Part shown: piece by piece, positions 6,515 to 14,364 of the stretch
Layout: the number at the start of each line of letters is the position of its first letter
Numbering within the stretch: the first letter of the stretch is position 1
NCBI GenBank assembly: GCA_049292975.1
Contig: JBATRZ010000062.1
Span: forward strand, 1-55,033
DNA: 55,033 bases
Source of the DNA: JBGSWE01 sp049292975
Lineage (GTDB): Bacteria > Patescibacteriota > Saccharimonadia > Saccharimonadales > JACDBH01
Reading direction: 5' to 3'
Position numbers and translations under genes: made by a program
Notes under the pieces: generated by a model
What the model was told of the DNA's origin: nothing
Seen by the model: only the letters and a program-made list of their open reading frames with translations
The model's database searches: none

Positions 6515-6976
6515 CGGGATGTCGTCGAGGTTGATGGGTTCATCGCCGATGTCTTCTATGACCACGTCGTCGGCTTGCTTCTTGCTTGGGCTTGGGCGGC
6601 TGCTGCCGCCATCGCTGGAGCCGCCGCCTTCATTACCGTCGCGGCCGCCCAGGAATGTTACGTCAGTAGCGTTTACCTCGAGCTTGCTGCGCTTTTGGCC
6701 GGTAGTCTTGTCTTCCCAGCTGCTGGATTGCAGGCGGCCGTTTACCAGACACGGGCGGCCTTTGCTCAGGTACTGGGCTACCCGTTCGCCCAGCGGGCCC
6801 CAGGCAACCACGTCTACGTAATCGGTCACCTCTTGCCAGTTACCATCGGCGCCCTTGTAGCTGCGGTTCAGCGCAAGGCTGAAACTGCAAACGGATTGGC
6901 CGCTGGGTATTGTCCTAAGTTCTGGGTCGCGGGTTAGGTTACCCATTAAAATTACTTGGTTAAAACTACGTGCCAT
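6509..6976 (-). CDS. ssb: single-stranded DNA-binding protein
   Basis: A 155-residue SSB. The OB fold spans about 1-110 (FNQVILMGNLTRDPELRTIPSGQSVCSFSLALNR, DVVAWGPLGERVAQYLSKGRPCLVNGRLQ), followed by a Gly/Ser-rich flexible linker and the canonical acidic tail ending DDIPF that recruits replication and repair partners. GGAGG lies seven bases before the ATG. It is the middle gene of the rpsF-ssb-rpsR operon, separated from rpsF by a gap of about 210 bases holding a 7-base-period inverted array. Confidence 0.97.
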   Translation of the reverse strand: MARSFNQVILMGNLTRDPELRTIPSGQSVCSFSLALNRSYKGADGNWQEVTDYVDVVAWGPLGERVAQYLSKGRPCLVNGRLQSSSWEDKTTGQKRSKLEVNATDVTFLGGRDGNEGGGSSDGGSSRPSPSKKQADDVVIEDIGDEPINLDDIPF

Positions 6977-7086
6977 ATGGCATCCTCCTTCTTAAAGGAA
7001 CTATGTCCTCACAATTTATTTGTACTATTTAAGGTACGCTCTTGGCCAGCTTAGTGCAAGCCAGAAATTTCACAGTTTTCATTTGG

Positions 7087-7173
7087 CATTTTACAATAAT
7101 TTTTCATTTTACATCTGTTATTGGAGTCATTTGTGAAATGTGAATTGTGAAATTAATGAAAATTGTAAATTGT
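7087..7173. repeat. inverted 7-base-period array between rpsF and ssb
   Basis: The left part is AT-rich with words CATTTTA, CAATAAT, TTTTCAT, TTTACAT. The right part has GTGAAAT, GTGAATT, GTGAAAT, TAATGAA, AATTGTA. The halves are imperfectly complementary with the same seven-base spacing and no gene lies between them. The right-hand words are the same as those bordering the four-helix gene at 25096. Confidence 0.6.
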
Positions 7174-7190
7174 TACGGGCTAATTGTTAA

Positions 7191-7571
7191 TTACTCTTCG
7201 TCTTTAGGTTCGTCGTCGGCTTTGTCGCCGCGCTCGGCGGCTTTGGCAGCCTTCTCGGCCCTGGCGGCTTCGGCCTTGGCTTGCTTCTTTAGATCGGGGC
7301 GGACAATCAAGAAACGTACAACCTCGTCAGTGATGTTAAGGGTGTCGTTAATCTTTTGTATGCCCTGGCCGTCCATCTCAACCGTGTAGAACACGTAAAT
7401 AGCAAATTCCTGCTTATTGATCGGGTATGCCAGCTTGCGCTTGCCCCAGTTATCGGTAGCGGTGACCTTACCGCCATTCGCGGCAATGATAGCCTCTACC
7501 TTGCCGCTTGCCTTCTCAAGGTCAATCTCAAGACCCTGATCAAACAATACAGCAATTTCGTATTGTGCCAT
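7191..7571 (-). CDS. rpsF: 30S ribosomal protein S6
   Basis: A 126-residue S6. The ferredoxin-like core is clear (YEIAVLFDQGLEIDL, TDNWGKRKLAYPINKQEFAIYVFYTVEM, DEVVRFLIVRPDLKK). The last 25 residues form an Ala/Lys/Glu/Asp-rich tail that many S6 proteins have. S6 pairs with S18 on the 30S platform. It is the first gene of the rpsF-ssb-rpsR group. AAAGGA lies four bases before the ATG, and an inverted 7-base array lies just upstream. Confidence 0.97.
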   Translation of the reverse strand: MAQYEIAVLFDQGLEIDLEKASGKVEAIIAANGGKVTATDNWGKRKLAYPINKQEFAIYVFYTVEMDGQGIQKINDTLNITDEVVRFLIVRPDLKKQAKAEAARAEKAAKAAERGDKADDEPKDEE

Positions 7572-7601
7572 TGTATCCTTTCTTCGAAAGAGAGGGGATT
7601 A

Positions 7602-7665
7602 AAGATTAGAGCTTACAGATTTTAGAATTTTCTTCTCTAATCTGTAATCAAAATTCTGTAATCTT
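7602..7665. repeat. inverted 7-base-period array upstream of rpsF
   Basis: The left arm AGATTAG-AGCTTAC-AGATTTT-AGAATTT and the reverse complement of the right arm AGATTAC-AGAATTT-TGATTAC-AGATTAG have equal length (about 32 bases) and share the same phase. Four-base words match while the bases between them do not. The nearest gene to the right ends at 7762. Confidence 0.65.
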
Positions 7666-7761
7666 ACCGTAACTTCCTATGGCTCATGGTTAGATACCTA
7701 AGAGTTCTAACCTGAAGTTAATTTGTAACAGAGGTAATTGTAGCAGATAACAGATATGCAG

Positions 7762-8583
7762 TCAAGCTGCCCCAAGCAGCTGGCGGCGCAGCGGGCTGAA
7801 GTATTCGGGCCAGCGCTCTTCCGGGAAAACCAGGGTAACTACATCCGCGGCGCAGGGCTTGGCCTTCTTGACTAAGCCTTCTTCAAGCGCCTGGCCGTAC
7901 ACCGGATCTACGGGCTCCACTGCCATCTCTATGGCTTCGCGCAGGATTTTCATACCTAAGCGGCGGCGGCGCTCGGTATTGCCCGATGACAGGAACGCCT
8001 TTATATCCCTCTGGCTTAAGCTTGTTAGGTCTTGCTTCTGAGCATAGGCAGCAAAGAATTTGCCGATATGCCGCGCAGCATAATCTTCGTTACGGTAGCC
8101 GATGGCACGGTTTTGCTTGGTCTCGTAGTGCATCTGCTTGCGGCCGCGTACAAAATCATAGGTCTTGCCCGACATAGCCACCAGCCCTGGATTGCCTGGG
8201 TCGCGTACGTCTAAGGCCTGGCGCGGCATATATCCGGCCACGGCCAGGACGGTAATGGCAAATTTGTCCTGTTCGGTCCGCGGCAAAATATCGGTGCCGC
8301 CAGGATAAGCCTCGTGAAAATTATTGTGCAGCCAGCGGGCAACCGTCAGGCAGCGGCTATAGCGTACGGCCCGGCCCGCATCACCCTGCAGTTCCCGGGC
8401 CTTTTTTTGATAAAACGAATGATGATCATCACTCCAGGTTCTCCGCTCGCCCCTAGGGGCTTCGTACGGGTGGATAGGATACGGCATGCCGTATTCATCG
8501 GTTGGGGCTAGGGCTAGTTCAGGCGGCTCGGGCAGGCGGAGAGGTGCTGGCGTGCCGGTTGGCGCGACAAGCAGCTCGGGCAT
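7762..8583 (-). CDS. hypothetical protein, 273 residues
   Basis: A soluble protein I cannot assign. A Pro-rich N-terminus (about 1-45) is followed by a largely helical body with conserved-looking blocks HHSFYQKKARELQGDAGRAVRYSRCLTVARWLHNNF, DKFAITVLAVAGYMPRQALDV and KTYDFVRGRKQMHYETKQNRAIGYRNEDY. There are no membrane segments. The ATG at 8583 is preferred over a TTG six codons upstream. Upstream lies the long palindrome E6 and no clear promoter. It could be a lineage-specific protein. Confidence 0.65.
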   Translation of the reverse strand: MPELLVAPTGTPAPLRLPEPPELALAPTDEYGMPYPIHPYEAPRGERRTWSDDHHSFYQKKARELQGDAGRAVRYSRCLTVARWLHNNFHEAYPGGTDILPRTEQDKFAITVLAVAGYMPRQALDVRDPGNPGLVAMSGKTYDFVRGRKQMHYETKQNRAIGYRNEDYAARHIGKFFAAYAQKQDLTSLSQRDIKAFLSSGNTERRRRLGMKILREAIEMAVEPVDPVYGQALEEGLVKKAKPCAADVVTLVFPEERWPEYFSPLRRQLLGAA

Positions 8584-8605
8584 GTTAGTCCCGTAGCCCA
8601 ATCAT

Positions 8606-8776
8606 TGTAAAATTCAGCATTGGATAGATTTCCCTAGTAAAAAGCTGCTCTTTTGCGCTGCAAACTCCTACAGCCTTCGCAACGTAGCTATGGCTACGCT
8701 TTGTCGGCTCTAGAAGTTTTCGCTGCAAAATCTTCTGCTTTTTATAGGCAGAAACTACCCAGTGCTGAATTTTATA
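8606..8776. repeat. 171-bp nested palindrome E6
   Basis: The outer 40 bases of each side are about 80% complementary: TGTAAAATTCAGCATTGG on the left, CCAGTGCTGAATTTTATA on the right. Inside, paired blocks alternate with bulges: AAAAAGC/GCTTTTT, TTTGC/GCAAA, AAACT/AAGTTT, AGCC/GGCT, and a terminal CGTAGC-tatg-GCTACG. It fills most of the gap between two genes and contains no plausible gene. Confidence 0.9.
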
Positions 8777-8847
8777 GTTTTTGATTTTGCACCCTGCCAT
8801 AATTAACCTAAGAATATCCCGCAAAAACGGTTATGGCAAGCGAATTT

Positions 8848-10212
8848 TTACAGGCCTCGGGACGGCTGCGTGCCAGGCTTGAAGACATCCAAGTATGCAA
8901 GGTTCCAGAACGGTGCAACCGTACCTGCCTGGGTGGGGTTGTCTACCGGGTAGTATGTGTCCCTGACTTCTCCATATGCTGCAGGTATATCCGTTGAGCC
9001 AGTAATTACCAAGAACCTCTGCTTACCGCCGCCCACCGCCATAACACTGCCTGCGCTAACTTTGCCGTAGCCAGGCAAGTTTGGGCCGGAGTCAAGGTAT
9101 GAATGCTTTAGTGTCCAGCCATTTTTACTAACCTCATCCAACATCTGCTGGTGTGTCAGCGGATAAGCGGTAGTGTTGTACTTGGTGTACACCTCGTATT
9201 TAATTCCAGGCGCACCGCTAAACTCATAACTATAGGTAATAATCTGCCCGGCATCGTTTTTTATTTCCGTCACTTTAGGAGTACCTAAGTATGATTTTAA
9301 ATATCTAAAGTTATACCCTGCCTGTGTGTTATCCAGCTGGGCATAATCCTGGCCTTTCGCTGCGAGATCTGCCGCCTCACGGCTAAAACCAAGTTCACTA
9401 AATGCACCCTCAAGTGAAGCAAAATCGCCGCTGCGCATCTCGATATCCTGCGTAATCCCGAAACTCAAGTTATCGTCACTTACAGAATCCTTATAAATAG
9501 CCACTTTACTGAGCTGCGCCGTACCGGCATTGATGGTCATGTGCACCATGAGCGTATCGCAGTTTGCATCGTACTTTGGGTCATCTTTGGATTGAACAGA
9601 CTTGCCGTATAAATTATACGAACCGTCCGGACCAGGCGTCACCACAGCACCATCTTGTAGTACGTTGCCGTCTTTATCCGTCAGATCCAGACTAGCACCC
9701 ATGGAGCGTATTAGAACTGAATCCTCACCCACGTAATCCCTGATGTCAAACGCCTGCACATCAGAGTCTCCGCTATAGCTCTGGTACAGACCGCTTAATG
9801 AGCTTGTCTCGGCAAGTGCTGTTGTTGTCCTGTCCTTGAATAGCAGCGTGGTTGTAGACCAAGGGTTAGTATCAGAGCCGGTACAGATAAGTGCTTTCGG
9901 GCCAAAATATTCCTGCTGCTCAATCTTCCAGAAGGTTATCTCATCCTCAATATTACTCAGCTGCTCAGCCTTCATAGTGTCTGCGTACAGCTCGGTTGCC
10001 AGCTTGCTTACTGCTTGGGTTATTGCACTTTGCTGGAGCTTAGAGTCATGCCGCTTCAGCAAATAACCGGCCCCTAAGGCAACAACTAATCCAATGCTAA
10101 TCCCAAGCACCAGCCAGCGCTTGCGCGGCCGTCTTTTAGATACCGGCGGTTGCGGCGATTCGGGTACTGGACTGGCTGCACTGCCAAGCGGTTGGGAATC
10201 AAGCTGCTGCAT
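8848..10212 (-). CDS. membrane-anchored extracytoplasmic protein, unknown
   Basis: 454 residues. A Pro-rich cytoplasmic start with a basic stretch (SKRRPRKR) is followed by one membrane helix at about 32-50 (WLVLGISIGLVVALGAGYLL); the remaining 400 residues are presumably outside. The outer part has no Cys pairs and no recognised domain. The -10 TATTAT (10224-10219) ends six bases before the ATG, so the mRNA is predicted to be leaderless. The promoter overlaps the end of ftsK, 14 bases upstream. Confidence 0.75.
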   Translation of the reverse strand: MQQLDSQPLGSAASPVPESPQPPVSKRRPRKRWLVLGISIGLVVALGAGYLLKRHDSKLQQSAITQAVSKLATELYADTMKAEQLSNIEDEITFWKIEQQEYFGPKALICTGSDTNPWSTTTLLFKDRTTTALAETSSLSGLYQSYSGDSDVQAFDIRDYVGEDSVLIRSMGASLDLTDKDGNVLQDGAVVTPGPDGSYNLYGKSVQSKDDPKYDANCDTLMVHMTINAGTAQLSKVAIYKDSVSDDNLSFGITQDIEMRSGDFASLEGAFSELGFSREAADLAAKGQDYAQLDNTQAGYNFRYLKSYLGTPKVTEIKNDAGQIITYSYEFSGAPGIKYEVYTKYNTTAYPLTHQQMLDEVSKNGWTLKHSYLDSGPNLPGYGKVSAGSVMAVGGGKQRFLVITGSTDIPAAYGEVRDTYYPVDNPTQAGTVAPFWNLAYLDVFKPGTQPSRGL

Positions 10213-10218
10213 ATCTAT

Positions 10219-10224
10219 ATAATA
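10219..10224 (-). promoter_or_regulatory. -10 element, predicted leaderless start
   Basis: TATTAT on the minus strand ends six bases before the ATG at 10212. The -35 region is not well conserved. Confidence 0.45.
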
Positions 10225-10226
10225 CT

Positions 10227-12401
10227 CTATTCTTCCTCGGGCTCATGCGCCCCGGTATCGCCAGCGCCGCCAAAGACGTCATCCATGGAACTTACCAGCA
10301 CCTCCCGCGGGCGCGAACCGTCCGCCGGGCTGATAATGCCCTGCTCTTCCATCTGCTCGATCAACCTGGCGGCTTTGCCGTAGCCGATGCGCAGCTTGCG
10401 CTGCAGCAGGCTGGTGCTGGCCTTGCGGGCATCTATGACCACATGGACGGCGTCCTTAAGCTCGGCCTCGTCGCCGGACGTGCCGTCGTTAGAGTAATCG
10501 GCTACAATACCGCCCTTGCCGTTCAGCTGGACGGGTTGGCTAACCACCTCATCATCATACTGCGGGCCGCGCTGCATCCGCAGGAAGTCCATGATAGCGT
10601 GCGTCTCTTCATCGGTAATAAAAGCTCCCTGAATACGCTTAGGCTGCGGCATGTCAGGGGTCTGGAACAGCATGTCGCCCTGGCCCAGCAGCTTCTCGGC
10701 GCCGGAATTATCCAGGATAATGCGTGACTCAAGTTCCTGGGATACCGTAAAGGCAATGCGGGCCGGGATGTTGGCCTTGATTAGGCCGGTGATAACAGTA
10801 GCCCGCGGACTCTGCGTGGCCAGCACCAGGTGGATGCCGACAGCCCGCGCCTTTTGGGCGATACGCACCAGCAAAGCCTCAACATCACGGGCGGCCATCA
10901 TCATAAGGTCGGCCAGCTCGTCTATGACGATGACGATGTAGGGCATGCCTTCTTCCTTCATGACGGCGTTGTAATCAATAATATTGCGCTTTTTGTTTTC
11001 CTCAAGCGTACGGTAGCGGCGCTCCATTTCGGCCACCGCCCACTTGAGGGCGCTGATGGTCTTCTCGGGCTCGGTGATGATTGGGGTCAAAAGGTGCGGA
11101 ATATCGGCATACGGCGCCATTTCGACCCGCTTGGGATCTACCAAGATGAGTTTGAGGTCGCTCGGGCTGTTGCGATAAAGCAGGCTGGTAATTAGCGTGT
11201 TGATCATAACCGACTTACCCGCCTTGGTCTGGCCGGCGATAAGCAGGTGCGGCATGTCTTCGATAGCGGATACGATGGGGACACCTGCGATGTCTTTGCC
11301 CAGGGCAAAGCCAAGCTGCTTGTTCATGGCCGACCAGTCGCTAGAAGCCAGCACACTGCTGATACGCACCATTGCAGGCTTGACGTTAGGCACTTCCACG
11401 CCCACAGCTTTCTTGCCGGGAATCGGCGCCTCGATACGGATAGCCTTGGCGCCAAGGTCCAGCGCCATGTTGCTGTCCAGCGCTTTAATCTTGCTCAGTT
11501 TCACGCCTGCCTGAGGTTTGAGGGTGTACTGGGTAACGCGCGGCCCAACATTAGCCCCTTCCATCTCAACCGAGATATTGAAGTGCTCCAAAGTATCCTG
11601 GATGGTCTTGGCGTTGGCGTTCACGTCGCCCGGGTCTGCCTTGTCCTGCTTTTGGTTCAGCAGCTCCAGGCCCGGGAACTCCCAGTTAGGATCGGCTGCG
11701 GCGGTTAGGGCCGAATGATCCTCTTTGGCCGTCAGCTTAGCAGGCATGCTGTTCCTGACACTGGCCGTAGCTGGCGTCTTGTTATGCTCTACCGGTACGC
11801 CCTCTTTGAGCTGGAAGTTACGCAAGCTGGCAGCACCAGCCAGGGCAGCCATTTCTTCTTGCTCGCCTTCATTGTCTTTTTTCCTGAATAACCCGGCTAC
11901 CTTACCCAGTACAAGCGGTGAGATGCCAAAGCTGAAGAACAGCGCCAGCATTGCCAGAACCAAGAATAAGATACTGGCAGGTATCGGGCTCAGCGCGGTC
12001 AGCACCATGTTGCCTGCCAGGCTGCCCACCTTGCCGCCCAGGCCGCCCGTGTAGGCGCCATCGGCCGCACGGTCAGCGAAAGCCGTAAACAACCAGCCGG
12101 ACAGGAATGCCAGCAAGAATACCATGCTGAAGGAATTGCTTAAGGGCACCTTGTGATCCTCGCTTTTGAACTTGAGCACCCCAAAGTACACCAAAGCCAC
12201 CGGCGCGAGCCAGGCAGCCCAGCCAAAGGCCCAGTAAAAGCCGCTGAACAAACCCTTGGGCAAGTCGCCGCCGGCGCCAAAACCGCCGACCAGCAGGAAC
12301 AGGGCGGCCACAAACAGCAGGATAGCCGCCGACTGGCGCCAAAACAGGTTTGGCTCCTTGTATTCTTCTTTGACTGATTTCCGCTTTTTCTTTTTTGCCA
12401 T
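10227..12401 (-). CDS. ftsK: DNA translocase FtsK/SpoIIIE
   Basis: 724 residues. The N-terminus has about four membrane helices (about 27-185). A cytoplasmic linker and the alpha-domain (DTLEHFNISVEMEGANVGPRVTQYTLKPQAG) follow. The RecA-like motor has Walker A GQTKAGKSVMINTL, Walker B YIVIVIDELADLMMMAA and LATQSPRA, and the C-terminal winged helix (gamma) ends the protein (ARKASTSLLQRKLRIGYGKAARLIEQMEEQGIISPADGSRPREVL). It pumps DNA toward dif at the septum. The linker is short compared with E. coli FtsK and similar to SpoIIIE-like forms. GAGGGT precedes the ATG, and TGATATACT lies just upstream as a possible promoter. Confidence 0.97.
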   Translation of the reverse strand: MAKKKKRKSVKEEYKEPNLFWRQSAAILLFVAALFLLVGGFGAGGDLPKGLFSGFYWAFGWAAWLAPVALVYFGVLKFKSEDHKVPLSNSFSMVFLLAFLSGWLFTAFADRAADGAYTGGLGGKVGSLAGNMVLTALSPIPASILFLVLAMLALFFSFGISPLVLGKVAGLFRKKDNEGEQEEMAALAGAASLRNFQLKEGVPVEHNKTPATASVRNSMPAKLTAKEDHSALTAAADPNWEFPGLELLNQKQDKADPGDVNANAKTIQDTLEHFNISVEMEGANVGPRVTQYTLKPQAGVKLSKIKALDSNMALDLGAKAIRIEAPIPGKKAVGVEVPNVKPAMVRISSVLASSDWSAMNKQLGFALGKDIAGVPIVSAIEDMPHLLIAGQTKAGKSVMINTLITSLLYRNSPSDLKLILVDPKRVEMAPYADIPHLLTPIITEPEKTISALKWAVAEMERRYRTLEENKKRNIIDYNAVMKEEGMPYIVIVIDELADLMMMAARDVEALLVRIAQKARAVGIHLVLATQSPRATVITGLIKANIPARIAFTVSQELESRIILDNSGAEKLLGQGDMLFQTPDMPQPKRIQGAFITDEETHAIMDFLRMQRGPQYDDEVVSQPVQLNGKGGIVADYSNDGTSGDEAELKDAVHVVIDARKASTSLLQRKLRIGYGKAARLIEQMEEQGIISPADGSRPREVLVSSMDDVFGGAGDTGAHEPEEE

Positions 12402-12423
12402 GATTTTACCCTCAGTATATCAC

Positions 12424-12720
12424 TTAGACGCCGGGCAGGTTACCTTTATCTACCAGCATGTGTCCTAGCATGATTTTTGCCTCTTCTATGGCTGCCGCCA
12501 AGCCTTCGTCCGGACGGATGTTGTAATCGTCCACCAGGCTGTCAATCAGGGCTATCTGCCCGTCTATCTCGCTTAACAGGTCTGTCTTTGCAACCCCTAA
12601 ACGGCGCGCAGCTTGTTCGGGGTCATCACCCTGGCCGATTGCCTCAAGATACTCCTCTGCTGTCAGCAGGATCATATCGTCTTCGGTAGGCTCAGGAAAG
12701 CTATCAAGATAACTGTTCAT
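12424..12720 (-). CDS. small acidic protein, unknown
   Basis: A 98-residue acidic soluble protein, apparently helical: DDMILLTAEEYLEAIGQGDDPEQAARRLGVAKTDLL looks like a small helix-turn-helix-like bundle, followed by SEIDGQIALIDSLVDDY and a final helix. No family is recognised. The start at 12720 is chosen over 12726 because an excellent promoter on the same strand ends six bases upstream of it, giving a predicted leaderless transcript. ftsK lies 22 bases downstream on the same strand and may be co-transcribed. Confidence 0.65.
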   Translation of the reverse strand: MNSYLDSFPEPTEDDMILLTAEEYLEAIGQGDDPEQAARRLGVAKTDLLSEIDGQIALIDSLVDDYNIRPDEGLAAAIEEAKIMLGHMLVDKGNLPGV

Positions 12721-12726
12721 GAACAT

Positions 12727-12755
12727 ATCATAACAAAATGTTCGTCTTTTGTCAA
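12727..12755 (-). promoter_or_regulatory. near-consensus sigma-70 promoter, leaderless
   Basis: TTGACA (12755-12750), a 17-base spacer and TATGAT (12732-12727) lie on the minus strand. The predicted start of transcription falls on the ATG at 12720. Confidence 0.8.
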
Positions 12756-12847
12756 TTTTATCTTACCCGCACCGGCCGTAAAACCGAGCCAAACAGTCCC
12801 AAATTATTGTCCAGAGAATGCAATTACGGCTAATAGCCTATATTTTT

Positions 12848-13879
12848 TTAAGTACGAAGCTTGTAACAGACTTCCCCTGCAGGATGGTTGTAAGTTGATA
12901 CGTAAGAATTATATTCTTCGCGCGGATAGTTATCGTAATAATAGTTTGGAGCTGATCCTTGCGCTTTATATCTGTAGGTGACGCAGAGCTGGTACTTAAA
13001 ATACTTATGGGATCTGCTGGTTCCATATGAAATCATACTGCCAGAACTTGTGCCTGGGTCGTAATCACCACCCTCCGGCTTATACCGGACTAATCCTTTA
13101 TCCACCATGATCTTCGCGTCATCCTTTAGATCAAGCTCGTTTAACGAATCCGGCAACCGGTTTTTGCTATCCGTGAAGTATTCAACCGCATCGGTCACCT
13201 GTGACAGGTTATTTACAATGAGCGCATCGTCTTTACGGGCAAAATTTTTAGCGACCGGGCCGGCTATAACAGCAATCAATGCAATTACCGAGGTTACCAG
13301 CATAATCCAGCGGTATCTCCTGGCAAACCAATTAAACCTGGCTGGGTTAAGCGTACGTAAGAACGCGGCTGTATATAGCAGAGCTATTATAAACGCGCTA
13401 AGTATGGTTGCTATCTTGTCTGCATGGCCGCCGGAACTAAGCAGGATACTGACTATAAAGAATACTGCGGTTATAAGCGAGCCGACACCTAACAGGGCAA
13501 AGATGACAGCGTGGATTACCATTACTGCCATCGATGCGCCTGTCTGTTTAGCTGGCTCTTTGGCGCTATAGAAACGGTCACAAATAAAGGCAATCGGGAA
13601 CAGCACCAAAAGCGCTGTTAGCGCGTAGATTTCGAAATCACCTGTTTCCAAATCGGATATAAGCGACGCGAAGGTTACCGCAATCACGCTAGATAGGGCT
13701 AATAAAGTCCAGCCCCAGAAGGCATAGGTAAGCCACTGCAGCACCACCAAGCCGGATGAACCATGATGCGGCTTAACGGCAACTGGCGCGGGAGCTGCTA
13801 CTGGCTGCGGCTGGGTTGTTACCGGTTGCGGGTCTATTTGCTGATCTTGGTTGTCTGGCGCCGGCTGTTCGTCGTGCAT
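12848..13879 (-). CDS. multi-pass membrane protein with C-terminal extracytoplasmic domain
   Basis: 343 residues. A Pro/Gln-rich cytoplasmic start (1-40) is followed by a hydrophobic region with about six membrane helices (about 42-215), including GLVVLQWLTYAFWGWTLLALSSVIAV. A soluble C-terminal domain (about 220-343) begins NNLSQVTDAVEYFTDSKNRLPDSLNEL, a pattern reminiscent of pilin-like periplasmic segments. The membrane part resembles DUF5671-type proteins of CPR bacteria, but this is a judgement by eye. Function unknown. Confidence 0.65.
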   Translation of the reverse strand: MHDEQPAPDNQDQQIDPQPVTTQPQPVAAPAPVAVKPHHGSSGLVVLQWLTYAFWGWTLLALSSVIAVTFASLISDLETGDFEIYALTALLVLFPIAFICDRFYSAKEPAKQTGASMAVMVIHAVIFALLGVGSLITAVFFIVSILLSSGGHADKIATILSAFIIALLYTAAFLRTLNPARFNWFARRYRWIMLVTSVIALIAVIAGPVAKNFARKDDALIVNNLSQVTDAVEYFTDSKNRLPDSLNELDLKDDAKIMVDKGLVRYKPEGGDYDPGTSSGSMISYGTSRSHKYFKYQLCVTYRYKAQGSAPNYYYDNYPREEYNSYVSTYNHPAGEVCYKLRT

Positions 13880-13936
13880 GTTTATACCTAGTTTACATAA
13901 TAACCATAAGTATAGCTAACTGCGCCGGCAATACAA

Positions 13937-14038
13937 CTAGTCTTGCTGGGCTACGTTGAGCAGCTTAGCAGAAACAACCGGCGTGTCTTCCAGGTACAGC
14001 TCCAGCGCCTCCTGGACATTGGCAACCGCCTCGTCATA
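13937..14038 (-). pseudogene. remnant of a HicB-like antitoxin, C-terminal piece
   Basis: Reading the minus strand without a start codon gives YDEAVANVQEALELYLED followed by TPVVSAKLLNVAQQD and a stop. This is the typical C-terminal helix and tail region of small HicB-type antitoxins. The reading frame runs upstream directly into a terminator hairpin, and no N-terminal part or partner toxin is visible. The piece looks like the leftover of a deleted toxin-antitoxin module. Confidence 0.5.
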
Positions 14039-14041
14039 TGT

Positions 14042-14076
14042 AAAAAACCGCCGAAAACTCGGCGGTTTTTTATTTT
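14042..14076. terminator. intrinsic terminator hairpin
   Basis: CCGCCGA-aaac-TCGGCGG is followed by TTTTTTATTTT on the plus strand and preceded by an A run, so it could act in both directions. Confidence 0.8.
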
Positions 14077-14119
14077 ATAGTTCAAATCGTCTCCCGGCGA
14101 TTTGTCCATGGTCTTCGGC

Positions 14120-14293
14120 CCGGCTTGCAAACCCCGCCTGATTCGGGCGTTGTTCAAAAATACAATAGAGAGCAAGGTGCGAGCCTAAAATTCCTACTTA
14201 AATTAGTTTGGAATTTTATGGCCGACTGCAAGGAGTCCTCCGAGCGTATTGTATTTTTTGACAACTGGCCGAGTCACGCGGGGTTTGCGCCGG
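14120..14293. repeat. 174-bp nested palindrome E7
   Basis: The left outer arm GCAAACCCCGCCTGATTCGG pairs with CCGAGTCACGCGGGGTTTGC on the right. Inner arms GTTGTTCAAAAATACAATA (14149) and TATTGTATTTTTTGACAAC (ending 14265) pair almost perfectly. The centre contains AAAATTCC ... GGAATTTT. There is no coding content apart from shadow frames. Confidence 0.85.
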
Positions 14294-14304
14294 TCAGTTT
14301 TTTG

Positions 14305-14360
14305 CATACTTTTTTGCTGACCCAAAAAAGTATGGGTTTGGTTCTTTACCTAAAGAACTG
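14305..14360 (-). terminator. hairpin pair downstream of rnj
   Basis: On the minus strand, GTTCTTTA-ggt-AAAGAAC follows the rnj stop, then CATACTTTTTTG and CAAAAAAGTATG form a second stem with T-rich flanks. The arrangement GAACCAAACCCATACTTTTTTG closely resembles GAAGCAAGTCCATACTTTTC after holA. It is a possible terminator and part of a repeat family. Confidence 0.5.
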
Positions 14361-14364
14361 AGAA

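Noticed and set aside
7141..7389. Plus-strand frames opposite rpsF and ssb
   Set aside because: Low-complexity Ser/Ala products antisense to conserved ribosomal and SSB genes.
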